Part shown: in pieces, positions 35,821-45,309 of the stretch | Layout: every line of letters starts with the position of its first letter | Position numbering within the stretch: position 1 is the stretch's first letter | Source of the DNA: Oscillospiraceae bacterium | GTDB lineage: Bacteria; Bacillota; Clostridia; Oscillospirales; CAG-272 | DNA: 48,223 bases | Assembly (NCBI GenBank): GCA_015064525.1 | Contig: SVSC01000005.1 | Span: 1-48,223, forward strand | Reading direction: 5' to 3' | Made by a program: the position numbers and the translations under genes | Notes under the pieces: generated by a model | Database searches by the model: none | Seen by the model: the letters and a program-made list of their open reading frames with translations, nothing else | Told to the model about the DNA's origin: nothing

Positions 35821-36855
35821 ATGAAAGCATATACAACCTATGCAGTTGATAAAACCCTGGAGCTGCTCGCCATTGACAGCCCCACGGGCTACACGCGCGC
35901 TGCCGCGGAATGGGTGCTGAAGGAATTTCAAGACATGGGCTATAACGCTCGCCTCACCGAAAAGGGCGGCGTGCTTGCCGATCTGGGCGGAGCCGACGAG
36001 CGCAACGGCGTTTTGCTGGAGGCGCATACCGACACGCTTGGCGCCATGGTTGCCGAAATCAAGGGGAACGGCAGACTTCGCGTCACGCCTCTGGGGGGAA
36101 TGCGAGCTGAAAATGCCGAAACCGAAAACCTACGGGTACACACCCGCGGGGGCGGCGTGATGGAAGGAACCCTTCAGCTTTGCAATCCGTCGGTTCACGT
36201 AAACGGGTCCTACGGCGACACCAAACGGAGCTTCGACACCGTGGAGGTGGTGTTGGATGAGGACGTGAAAACAGCGGAGGAGGCGCGTGCTGCGGGCATT
36301 GAGGTGGGGGATCCCGTTTGCTTTGATCCCCGTTCCCGTGTAACAGCATCGGGGTATATCAAGAGCAGATTTCTCGACGATAAGCTGTCTGTCGGAATTC
36401 TTTTGGGGCTGGCGAGGTATTTGAAGGAGGAGGCTGTGGTGCTTCCCCGCCGTACCTACGTTCACGTAACGGTCTACGAGGAGGTGGGGCATGGCGGAAG
36501 CGCCTCGGTTCCCGCAGGCATCACCGAGGCGATCAGCGTGGACATGGGCTGTGTTGGCAACGGCTTGCAATGCACCGAGCGGCAGGTCTCAATTTGCGCC
36601 AAGGATTCGGGCGGACCCTATAGCTATGAGCTGGTTGGAAGGCTGATTGAAGCCGCGAAAAAGAGCGGCGCGGGCTATGCCGTGGACGTTTACCCCTACT
36701 ACGGCTCGGACGTGGAGGCTACTCTTCGCGGCGGCAACGATCTTCGACACGGGCTGATCGGCGCGGGTGTGTTCGCGAGCCACGGCTACGAGCGCAGCCA
36801 CGTGGACGGTGTTCGCAATACGTTGCTGCTTCTCAAAACCTTTTTGGAGGCATGA
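35821..36855 (+). CDS. M42 family aminopeptidase
   Basis: LLAIDSPTGYTRAAAEWVLKEFQDMGYNARLTEKGGVLADLGG...VLLEAHTDTLGAMVAEIKGNGRLRVTPLGG...FLDDKLSVGILLGLARYL...VTVYEEVGHGGSA...RSHVDGVRNTLLLL. Confidence 0.93.
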   Translation: MKAYTTYAVDKTLELLAIDSPTGYTRAAAEWVLKEFQDMGYNARLTEKGGVLADLGGADERNGVLLEAHTDTLGAMVAEIKGNGRLRVTPLGGMRAENAETENLRVHTRGGGVMEGTLQLCNPSVHVNGSYGDTKRSFDTVEVVLDEDVKTAEEARAAGIEVGDPVCFDPRSRVTASGYIKSRFLDDKLSVGILLGLARYLKEEAVVLPRRTYVHVTVYEEVGHGGSASVPAGITEAISVDMGCVGNGLQCTERQVSICAKDSGGPYSYELVGRLIEAAKKSGAGYAVDVYPYYGSDVEATLRGGNDLRHGLIGAGVFASHGYERSHVDGVRNTLLLLKTFLEA

Positions 36856-36901
36856 GAGAAGCTCCGAAATGGGAAATACTGTCAGCACGTTACGGTTTCC
36901 G

Positions 36902-36933
36902 AAAAGCGCCGCGCTCCGAAGCGCGGTGCTTTT
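36902..36933 (+). terminator. Stem-loop after the M42 peptidase gene
   Basis: AAAAGC-G-CCGCGCT ... AGCGCGG-T-GCTTTT. Confidence 0.6.
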
Positions 36934-36937
36934 CATT

Positions 36938-36974
36938 TTGGTGGTCAAAATAAACCCCCAGTTCTACTGGGGGA
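36938..36974 (-). repeat. Solo right end of the multi-hairpin element, inverted
   Basis: Exact reverse complement of 31062-31098 (37 bp). Confidence 0.85.
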
Positions 36975-36976
36975 CA

Positions 36977-36999
36977 GCTTGCTGACAAAGGGGTTAGCA
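36977..36999 (+). repeat. 23-bp dispersed repeat GCTTGCTGACAAAGGGGTTAGCA, copy 2
   Basis: Exact match to 16125-16147. Confidence 0.85.
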
Positions 37000-37033
37000 A
37001 ACAGAAAAGGAGCCTTACGGCTCCTTTTCTGTT
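36999..37033 (-). terminator. Terminator of the tRNA-Arg gene
   Basis: Plus-strand AAACAGAAAAGGAGCC TTAC GGCTCCTTTTCTGTTT, 16-bp stem starting directly at the tRNA 3' end (one-base overlap). Confidence 0.75.
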
Positions 37034-37110
37034 TGGCGCACCATGGCGGACTCGAACCGTCGACACCAAGCGTCGGAGGCTTGTGCTCTATCCATCTGAG
37101 CTAATGGTGC
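37034..37110 (-). tRNA. tRNA-Arg (anticodon CCG), CCA encoded
   Basis: Minus strand GCACCATTAGCTCAGATGGATAGAGCACAAGCCTCCGACGCTTGGTGTCGACGGTTCGAGTCCGCCATGGTGCGCCA: 7-bp acceptor, D arm, anticodon stem CAAGC/GCTTG with loop CTCCGAC, T loop TTCGAGT. Confidence 0.93.
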
Positions 37111-37205
37111 ATATCCAAACGAAAGTATTATAGCATATTTTTCCCTCGATTGCAAGGGCTTTTTCATTTTTTTTCGGGTTGTTGTCTGTTTTTTTTCGTT
37201 GCGCA

Positions 37206-37234
37206 TTGACAAATTGCGATTTTTGGACTATAAT
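37206..37234 (+). promoter_or_regulatory. SigA-type promoter for glutamine synthetase
   Basis: Perfect TTGACA-N17-TATAAT. Confidence 0.85.
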
Positions 37235-37278
37235 AAATTATTCTGTGGAAGAAATCCCCACCAACGAGGAGACAAAAC

Positions 37279-39369
<2,091 letters not shown>

Positions 39370-39380
39370 TCCGTTGTGCC

Positions 39381-40181
39381 ATGAAAAAATTCCAGGGACT
39401 TTTGCTGGTGTCGGATCTGGATGGCACCCTGCTCAACGCTCACAAGGAGATCTCCAAGGAAAACGCGGACGCCATTGAATATTTCACAAGAGAGGGCGGA
39501 CTGTTCACCTTTGTAACGGGGCGGGTTCCCCAAGGCGTTGGTCCCGTGTTCGATCAGCTTCGCCCCACCGTTCCCATCGGCTGCATCAACGGCGCGGGAA
39601 TCTTCGATCCGCAAGCCGAGAGGTACCTTTGGCAGCTGCCTCTGCCGCAGGATGCCGCCCAATTGGTGCGAGACGCGCAGGAGCGCTTTCCCGAGGCGGG
39701 GATTGAGCTTTGCGGCTTCCGCTTCAATTGCTATCAGGTGTTGAACAGCATTCTGGAAAGGCACTTTTGCGACGAAGGGCTGGACGTGACGGAATCTACC
39801 TTCGAGCGCTTTGGCGAGCCCATTGCAAAGGTGCTGTTCGCGGAAAAGCCCGAGCGTCTCGAACCCATCATTCGCTTTCTGAACGCCCATCCTCTGGCAG
39901 AGCGGTTTGATTTTATCCGCTCCTCGGCGGAATACTACGAAATTCTGCCCAAGGGAGCCTCCAAGGGCGATCTTCTTCTGCGGATTGCCGCCATGCTGAA
40001 GATCAAGCGCGGCAAGCTTCTTGCCGTTGGCGACAACGAAAACGATATTTCCATGCTGCGGGCGGCATCGGTTGGCTACGCGGTGGCAAACGCGGTTGAA
40101 GCAACCAAGCAGGCAGCCAACAGACTTCTGCAGTCCACCTGCGATGAGAGCGCCATTGCCGAGCTGATCCACAGTCTTTGA
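39381..40181 (+). CDS. HAD-IIB (Cof-type) phosphatase
   Basis: LLLVSDLDGTLLNAHKEIS ... FTFVTGRVPQGV ... INGAGIFDP ... KGDLLLRIAAMLKIKRGKLLAVGDNENDISMLRAASVGYAVANA. Confidence 0.92.
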   Translation: MKKFQGLLLVSDLDGTLLNAHKEISKENADAIEYFTREGGLFTFVTGRVPQGVGPVFDQLRPTVPIGCINGAGIFDPQAERYLWQLPLPQDAAQLVRDAQERFPEAGIELCGFRFNCYQVLNSILERHFCDEGLDVTESTFERFGEPIAKVLFAEKPERLEPIIRFLNAHPLAERFDFIRSSAEYYEILPKGASKGDLLLRIAAMLKIKRGKLLAVGDNENDISMLRAASVGYAVANAVEATKQAANRLLQSTCDESAIAELIHSL

Positions 40182-40197
40182 GAAAGGAGTCCTTTTT

Positions 40198-40980
40198 ATG
40201 AAGGATTTTCGCATCATTGATTTTCACACCCATCCCTTCCGAAACGATGGGGATAACATCTGCTCCCACAAGTCCGTGATCGAAATGAATGCCATCACCA
40301 CCCTGCAATTGATGGATCGGCTGGGCGTGGACGTGATCTGCGGAAGCGTGATCCGCCGTTTCAAGGAGGGAGAGCAGCCGTGGGAGGCGCTCCGATACAT
40401 GAATGACGAGGCGCTGGCATTGCGGGAGCTTTACGGCAGTCGCTTTATCCCGGGCTTCCACGTTCACCCCGATTTCGTTCGAGAATCCTGCGAGGAGATC
40501 GAGCGGATGCACAGCCTCGGCGTGAATCTGATCGGCGAGCTGGTTCCCTACTATCACGGCTGGAGCGACTACTCCTGCAAGAATTTTTCCGAAATTCTCG
40601 ACCTATGCGAGCAATACGGAACGGTTGTCTCCTTTCATTCCATGGGCAACGACGAAATGGATCGCATGGTGCGCGAGCATCCCAACGTCACCTTTGTGGC
40701 GGCTCATCCCGGTGAGCTTCGGGATTTTAACCGACACATGGAACGAATGCGCCTCAGCGAAAACTACCATTTGGATCTTTCGGGCTACGGTATTTTCCGC
40801 CAGGGAATGCTCCGCCACGCCATTGATCTGTTCGGCGCCGAGCGGTTTCTCTTTGGCTCGGACTACCCCACCTGCAGCATGAGCATGTACATTGGCGGCG
40901 TGCTACTGGATCCCCTGATCACCGACGCCGAAAAGGAAATGATCTTCTCCAAAAATGCCGAGAGGATCTTGAAAATCTAA
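40198..40980 (+). CDS. Amidohydrolase family metal-dependent hydrolase
   Basis: RIIDFHTHPFRNDG ... GFHVHPDF ... LIGELVPYYHGW ... FVAAHPGELRDFNRHM ... RFLFGSDYPTCSM. Confidence 0.88.
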   Translation: MKDFRIIDFHTHPFRNDGDNICSHKSVIEMNAITTLQLMDRLGVDVICGSVIRRFKEGEQPWEALRYMNDEALALRELYGSRFIPGFHVHPDFVRESCEEIERMHSLGVNLIGELVPYYHGWSDYSCKNFSEILDLCEQYGTVVSFHSMGNDEMDRMVREHPNVTFVAAHPGELRDFNRHMERMRLSENYHLDLSGYGIFRQGMLRHAIDLFGAERFLFGSDYPTCSMSMYIGGVLLDPLITDAEKEMIFSKNAERILKI

Positions 40981-40981
40981 T

Positions 40982-41030
40982 AAAAAAGCGTCTGCCTCCA
41001 CCCTTTGTCGGTGTAGGCAGACGCTTTTTT
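40982..41030. terminator. Bidirectional terminator between convergent genes
   Basis: AAAAAAGCGTCTGCCT ... AGGCAGACGCTTTTTT. Confidence 0.85.
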
Positions 41031-41037
41031 CAATTTC

Positions 41038-42369
41038 TCACGCCTTCGGTTGCTCCAAGCTCTTTAACAGGATCTCCCGATCATTGGGCAGCTCCTCGTC
41101 GATCACGGCGTTCAGCAAACGGTTCAGACACGCTCCAAGCTCCTTACCCGGACGGTAGCCCAGCGCGATCAGATCGTTTCCGTTCACCGCTAAATCCTTC
41201 AGAGAAAGGCAGGCGCCCTCCCTGCGAATCTCCTCCCAGATCACGGGGATATCCGCATACCAATCGGGCAATTCGGTATGCCCGATCTGATGGGCAACGC
41301 GGTCGCATCGCTGGATTTCCAAAAGATCGGCAAGTCCTCGCTCGCCAAACCGCAGGATGGCTCTCTTGATATGCTTTTTCTCAGCTTGAATGGGAATGTC
41401 GTGGTACCGCACCAGCTTGAGCATCAGCTCTCTTGTGGCGTTGTCGTAGCGCAGTCTCCGCATGATTTCATCCGTCAAACGAACTCCCGCCTCGGCGTGA
41501 CCCTTGAAATGTCCTCCCTTTTCGTCCTTGGTAAAGCACAAGGGCTTGCCAACGTCATGCAGAAGAATCCCCAGCCGCACGTTCAGCCGTGGGGAATCGG
41601 TTTGCGAAAGGGCAAACAGCGTATGCTCCCAAACGTCGAACCGATGGAAGCGGGACTGCTGATCAAAGCCCACCATGGGGGAAACCTCCGGCAAAAACTC
41701 CGCAATCACGTCCACGTAGTCCCGCAGGATCTCCACCGCGCCTTTTCCGCAGATCAGCTTGTTGAACTCCTCGCGGATGCGCTCGGCGGCAATGTTTTTC
41801 AGCAAATGCTTGCAGGAATGCACCGCTCTTGCCGTTTTCTCCTCCAGGGAGAAGCCCAAAACAGAAGCAAAGCGGATCGCCCGCAGAATGCGAAGACCGT
41901 CCTCATGAAAACGACGCTCCGCATCTCCCACGCAACGGATCAGCCCCGCCGCAAGATCGGCTTGTCCGCCAAAGCGATCCACCAAGCCGCGGTCGGGGTG
42001 GTAAGCCATGGCGTTCACCGTGAAATCTCTTCTGGAAAGGTCGTCCTCCAGACGCCTCGAAAAGGTGACCGAGGCGGGATGGCGGTTATCCTTGTAGTCA
42101 CCGTCCACCCGATAGGTGGTGATCTCCAGCTGCTCGCCCTCGTAAATCACGGTCACGGTACCGTGTTGGAGTCCTGTTTCGATCACCCTACAATCGGGGA
42201 AGCAGGCGAGGGTCTCCCGAGGGGAGGCATTGGTGGTGAGATCCCAATCGTTTGGCGTTCCTTGCAGAAGGGAATCCCGCACACAGCCACCAACGGCGTA
42301 TGCCTCGTATCCCGCCCGCTCCAATCGCTCCATGGCAAACAGCGCCCCCTTCGATGGCTTGATCTCCAT
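41038..42369 (-). CDS. cca: CCA tRNA nucleotidyltransferase with HD domain
   Basis: ERLERAGYEAYAVGGCVRDSLLQGTPNDWDLTTNASPRETLACF ... RRDFTVNAMAYHPDRGLVDRFGGQADLAAGLIRCVGDAERRFHEDGLRILRAIRFA ... LLHDVGKP; ATG at 42369. Confidence 0.95.
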   Translation of the reverse strand: MEIKPSKGALFAMERLERAGYEAYAVGGCVRDSLLQGTPNDWDLTTNASPRETLACFPDCRVIETGLQHGTVTVIYEGEQLEITTYRVDGDYKDNRHPASVTFSRRLEDDLSRRDFTVNAMAYHPDRGLVDRFGGQADLAAGLIRCVGDAERRFHEDGLRILRAIRFASVLGFSLEEKTARAVHSCKHLLKNIAAERIREEFNKLICGKGAVEILRDYVDVIAEFLPEVSPMVGFDQQSRFHRFDVWEHTLFALSQTDSPRLNVRLGILLHDVGKPLCFTKDEKGGHFKGHAEAGVRLTDEIMRRLRYDNATRELMLKLVRYHDIPIQAEKKHIKRAILRFGERGLADLLEIQRCDRVAHQIGHTELPDWYADIPVIWEEIRREGACLSLKDLAVNGNDLIALGYRPGKELGACLNRLLNAVIDEELPNDREILLKSLEQPKA

Positions 42370-42404
42370 TGTGCTACACCTCCTTCGATCTGTTTTTACG
42401 AAGC

Positions 42405-42917
42405 TTATTTCTTCCTTGTTGGAAACAGTCTGTCCGCGTGCTTTTTCAGAACAGACCACAAAAGAATTCCGCAGATATACGCCGACAACAGCTCCCCCAG
42501 CCCCACCGAAAGGAACAAAAACGGCAGTCCCTCCTCGGCATGGTAAACAAAGGCAAGAACGAAGGGAATGATCAGCGTGTTGGAAAGGACCGCGGGCAGC
42601 GGCGACAGCAGTGGAAATTTTTTCAGCAATCGCGTGCCAATCGCGCCCAAAAGGGTTGCCAGCGCGCCAAACACCACGTCCTGCCAGGGGCAAGCCAGAA
42701 GCAGGTTGGAAAGAAAGCAACCAACGGTAAGCCCGGGGATTGCGGCCGGTAAAAAAACGGGAAGGATACACAATGCCTCCGAGAGCCGAAGCTGGATCAC
42801 CCCGTTTGCCAGGCCGAACGAGCCTATCACATAGGTTAGAACGGTGTAAACGGCGGCGATCATTGCGGCGTAGCAGAGATAGCGGATCCTTCCAAGCTGC
42901 GTGTTCGTTCGTTTCAT
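42405..42917 (-). CDS. queT: QueT family queuosine-precursor ECF transporter S component
   Basis: YAAMIAAVYTVLTYVIGSFGLANGVIQLRLSEALCILPVFLPAAIPGLTVGCFLSNLL; preceded by a preQ1-I riboswitch-like element. Confidence 0.92.
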   Translation of the reverse strand: MKRTNTQLGRIRYLCYAAMIAAVYTVLTYVIGSFGLANGVIQLRLSEALCILPVFLPAAIPGLTVGCFLSNLLLACPWQDVVFGALATLLGAIGTRLLKKFPLLSPLPAVLSNTLIIPFVLAFVYHAEEGLPFLFLSVGLGELLSAYICGILLWSVLKKHADRLFPTRKK

Positions 42918-42926
42918 ATCTGATTA

Positions 42927-42968
42927 CTCCTTAGTTTTGTTTAGCGTGAGGATGGTTTCGAACTCACG
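42927..42968 (-). promoter_or_regulatory. preQ1-I riboswitch upstream of queT
   Basis: Minus strand CGTGAGTTCGAAACCATCCTCACGCTAAACAAAACTAAGGAG: P1 CGTGAG/CTCACG, A-rich L3 and CUAAGGAG tail overlapping the RBS. Confidence 0.85.
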
Positions 42969-42977
42969 TTTATTGAA

Positions 42978-43010
42978 GGCAAGCCCCTCGGATCCCCTCG
43001 GGGCTTTGCC
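42978..43010 (-). terminator. Stem-loop after folC
   Basis: GGCAAGCCCC ... GGGGCTTTGCC (one-nt bulge) immediately after the folC stop. Confidence 0.55.
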
Positions 43011-44297
43011 CTAAATTTCCTTCAGCACCTGCTCGATGGCATCGGTCAGCTCGGCATAAAGATAGAGCGAGCCCATGCACACCAAAGGCAGATTTTGCTC
43101 CTTAGAGGAGCGGATTGCGGCACGAACGCCCTCGATGAGAACGTCAAAGCCCTCTGCCTCTACCCCGTGAACGCGGAAATACTTGGCGTATTTTTGCGCG
43201 TTCAGCGCGCGAGGAGTTGCGGGTGCCACGGTGAACGCCTTTGCGGCAACCGGCTTGATCACCTCAATGATCCCGTCGAAGTCCTTGTCTCCCATCACGC
43301 CCGACAGGATATTCACCTGCTGATCTGGGAAATAGGTTTCAATGCTCTTCAGGGCGTTTGCGGCGCCCTCGTGGTTATGAGAGCCGTCGTAAACGATCAC
43401 GGGGTCGGCGCTCAGCAATTCAAAGCGAGCCGCCCAACGAACCGTTTCCAATCCCCTGCGAATCGCATTCTCGGAGATCTCCAGATCGGTTTCGGCGTTC
43501 AGAATTTCAACAGCGGTCAGCACGGTTGCGGCGTTGAGCGGCTGGAAGGTTCCCAGCAGGGGAAGCCGCAGATCCCGCAGCTCTCCGAAATCAAACACCG
43601 TTCCCTCCAGGGAATAGGACTTCACCCGCAGAAGAGAGCGGTCGGTGCTGCGCAATTGAGAATGACGCATGGCGGCGATCGCCGAGAGGGTGCCGCAAGC
43701 GGAGTTGGCGGCGCCTCCGTAGAGAGAAGGAACGCCGTTCTTGATGATACCGCCCTTTTCGGCGGCGATCGACTGCAGGGTGTTGCCCAGTAGCTCGGTG
43801 TGGTCAAAGTCGATTCCCGTGATCACGGAAAGCAGCGGCGTGCGGATCACGTTGGTGGAATCCAGTCGCCCGCCCAAGCCAACCTCCAGCACCACAACGT
43901 CTACCCTTTGGCGGCGGAAAAACTCAAAGGCAATGGCTGTGATCAGCTCAAATTCGGTGGGCTTATCCTCCATGGCATCGGCAATGGGGCGTACCAGCTC
44001 GGTGATCTCCACCAATTCATCATTGGAAATATTCTCTCCGTTCACCCGCATCCGCTCGTTGAAATGCTTAATGAAGGGGGAGGTGTAGAGTCCCGTTTTG
44101 TAGCCTGCCGCCCGCAGGATTGATTCGGTCATGGCGCAGAAGGAGCCTTTGCCGTTGGTTCCCGCAACGTGGATAAAGCGAAGGTCATTTTCGGGATGCC
44201 CCAATCCCTCGCAGAGCGCGCTGATCCGCTCCAGCCCGGGCTTGCAGAAGCATCCGTTCACGGAATGAATGTAATCGAGGGCTTCTTGGTAGTTCAT
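43011..44297 (-). CDS. folC: Bifunctional folylpolyglutamate synthase/dihydrofolate synthase
   Basis: NYQEALDYIHSVNGCFCKPGLERISALCEGLGHPENDLRFIHVAGTNGKGSFCAMTESILRAAGYKTGLYTSPFI ... VVVLEVGLGGRLDSTNVI ... ITGIDFDHTELLGNTLQSIAAEKGGIIK; ATG at 44297 overlapping the folT stop. Confidence 0.95.
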   Translation of the reverse strand: MNYQEALDYIHSVNGCFCKPGLERISALCEGLGHPENDLRFIHVAGTNGKGSFCAMTESILRAAGYKTGLYTSPFIKHFNERMRVNGENISNDELVEITELVRPIADAMEDKPTEFELITAIAFEFFRRQRVDVVVLEVGLGGRLDSTNVIRTPLLSVITGIDFDHTELLGNTLQSIAAEKGGIIKNGVPSLYGGAANSACGTLSAIAAMRHSQLRSTDRSLLRVKSYSLEGTVFDFGELRDLRLPLLGTFQPLNAATVLTAVEILNAETDLEISENAIRRGLETVRWAARFELLSADPVIVYDGSHNHEGAANALKSIETYFPDQQVNILSGVMGDKDFDGIIEVIKPVAAKAFTVAPATPRALNAQKYAKYFRVHGVEAEGFDVLIEGVRAAIRSSKEQNLPLVCMGSLYLYAELTDAIEQVLKEI

Positions 44298-44848
44298 AAC
44301 TTCTCCTGAAAGCTGTATCCGATCAAACGTCCCATCGTTTGACTGCGGAGCAGCCGACATAATAATAGAATTTCCAGAGGCGCAATGATAAAATACAAGG
44401 GAATTCTCCATAGCACCAACACCCCGTAGTAGCTGTACAGCCCAATGGTTTTGATGATCATGGAGCCAACAAGATGCGCTGCCGATCCCGATACAACGAT
44501 CTGCAAATACCCCTTCCGACGGATCAGAAAGCGGGAAACCGCCCCCGAAAGAACGCCGACCGAAAAGGCGCCCAGCGTGACAATCAGGTTGGGCGGATAG
44601 GTTTGAAAGGACAAGAGATAGCTAACCAGATCGGAGGCAATCCCCACCAATCCTCCAACAACGGGACCAAACAGAATTCCCGAGAGAATAATGGGGAAGT
44701 TTTCAAAGGTAACGCGAAACAATCCGTTTCCGAAGTTGAGAAAATTTTTGCAGAAGATCCCGATCACCACGCTCATCGCCGTGAGCATGGCGGCTGTGGT
44801 GAGACCTTTGAGATTGGAAAAAACCGAGCTTCCCTGCTTTTGTTTCAT
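44294..44848 (-). CDS. folT: Folate ECF transporter S component
   Basis: LTTAAMLTAMSVVIGIFCKNFLNFGNGLFRVTFENFPIILSGILFGPVVGGLVGIASDLVSYLLS; overlaps folC; THF riboswitch upstream. Confidence 0.92.
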   Translation of the reverse strand: MKQKQGSSVFSNLKGLTTAAMLTAMSVVIGIFCKNFLNFGNGLFRVTFENFPIILSGILFGPVVGGLVGIASDLVSYLLSFQTYPPNLIVTLGAFSVGVLSGAVSRFLIRRKGYLQIVVSGSAAHLVGSMIIKTIGLYSYYGVLVLWRIPLYFIIAPLEILLLCRLLRSQTMGRLIGYSFQEKL

Positions 44849-44886
44849 AAAAAAAACCTCCTTTTCCACCCATATGGCAGAATAAG

Positions 44887-44929
44887 AGGGCAAAGCCGAT
44901 CGCTCGGCTTCCACTCCGCAAGCAGCCCT
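44887..44929 (-). promoter_or_regulatory. Putative expression platform hairpin of the folT riboswitch
   Basis: Minus strand AGGGC...GCCCT enclosing AAGCCGA-GCGA-TCGGCTT, between the aptamer and the folT RBS. Confidence 0.5.
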
Positions 44930-44930
44930 A

Positions 44931-45046
44931 TGAAGCGGGATGCAAAACACAGACCGCACGCCAAGGCCTTTTCGTCCGCCCGACAACTCCCCGTTCGGTC
45001 GGCACTGCAGGAACTCAAATTCCAACGCCCGTGTTTTTACTCTTCA
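44931..45046 (-). promoter_or_regulatory. THF riboswitch upstream of folT (variant with inserted hairpin)
   Basis: Minus strand TGAAGAGTAAAAACACGGGCGTT[GGAATTTGAGTTCCTGC]AGTGCCGACCGAACGGGGAGTTGTCGGGCGGACGAAAAGGCCTTGGCGTGCGGTCTGTGTTTTGCATCCCGCTTCA; matches THF aptamer landmarks AGAGUA, GCGUU..AGUG, GAA, GCGGU, GCAUCC-GCU. Confidence 0.8.
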
Positions 45047-45109
45047 ACAGTTTTTTGATTGCTTTCTTCGTATTTCCGCAAAAATAGCACAAGTACGGAT
45101 TTTACATTT

Positions 45110-45138
45110 ATTATACCCTATCCGAGGGAAAAAGTCAA
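45110..45138 (-). promoter_or_regulatory. SigA-type promoter for folT-folC
   Basis: Minus strand TTGACT-N17-TATAAT upstream of the riboswitch. Confidence 0.75.
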
Positions 45139-45309
45139 GAACAGAATTGCATATCATTTGAGAGAACCTTCTATCTTTTTTTGGGTATTCTGTCAACCCG
45201 AAAAAATTCAGGAAATCGCCGCGTATCTCTTGCAATTTTTTATTGTTTATGTTACAATAAAAACAGCGGAGCAAAGCAAGGCTCCAGCCTCATCAGAAAG
45301 GATCGGCTC

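Noticed and set aside
36977-37110. tRNA-integrated genomic island att site
   Set aside because: The 23-bp repeat does not match the tRNA 3' end and no integrase is present within the window.
41278-42546. 422-aa plus-strand ORF
   Set aside because: Antisense to cca/queT, no domain signature.
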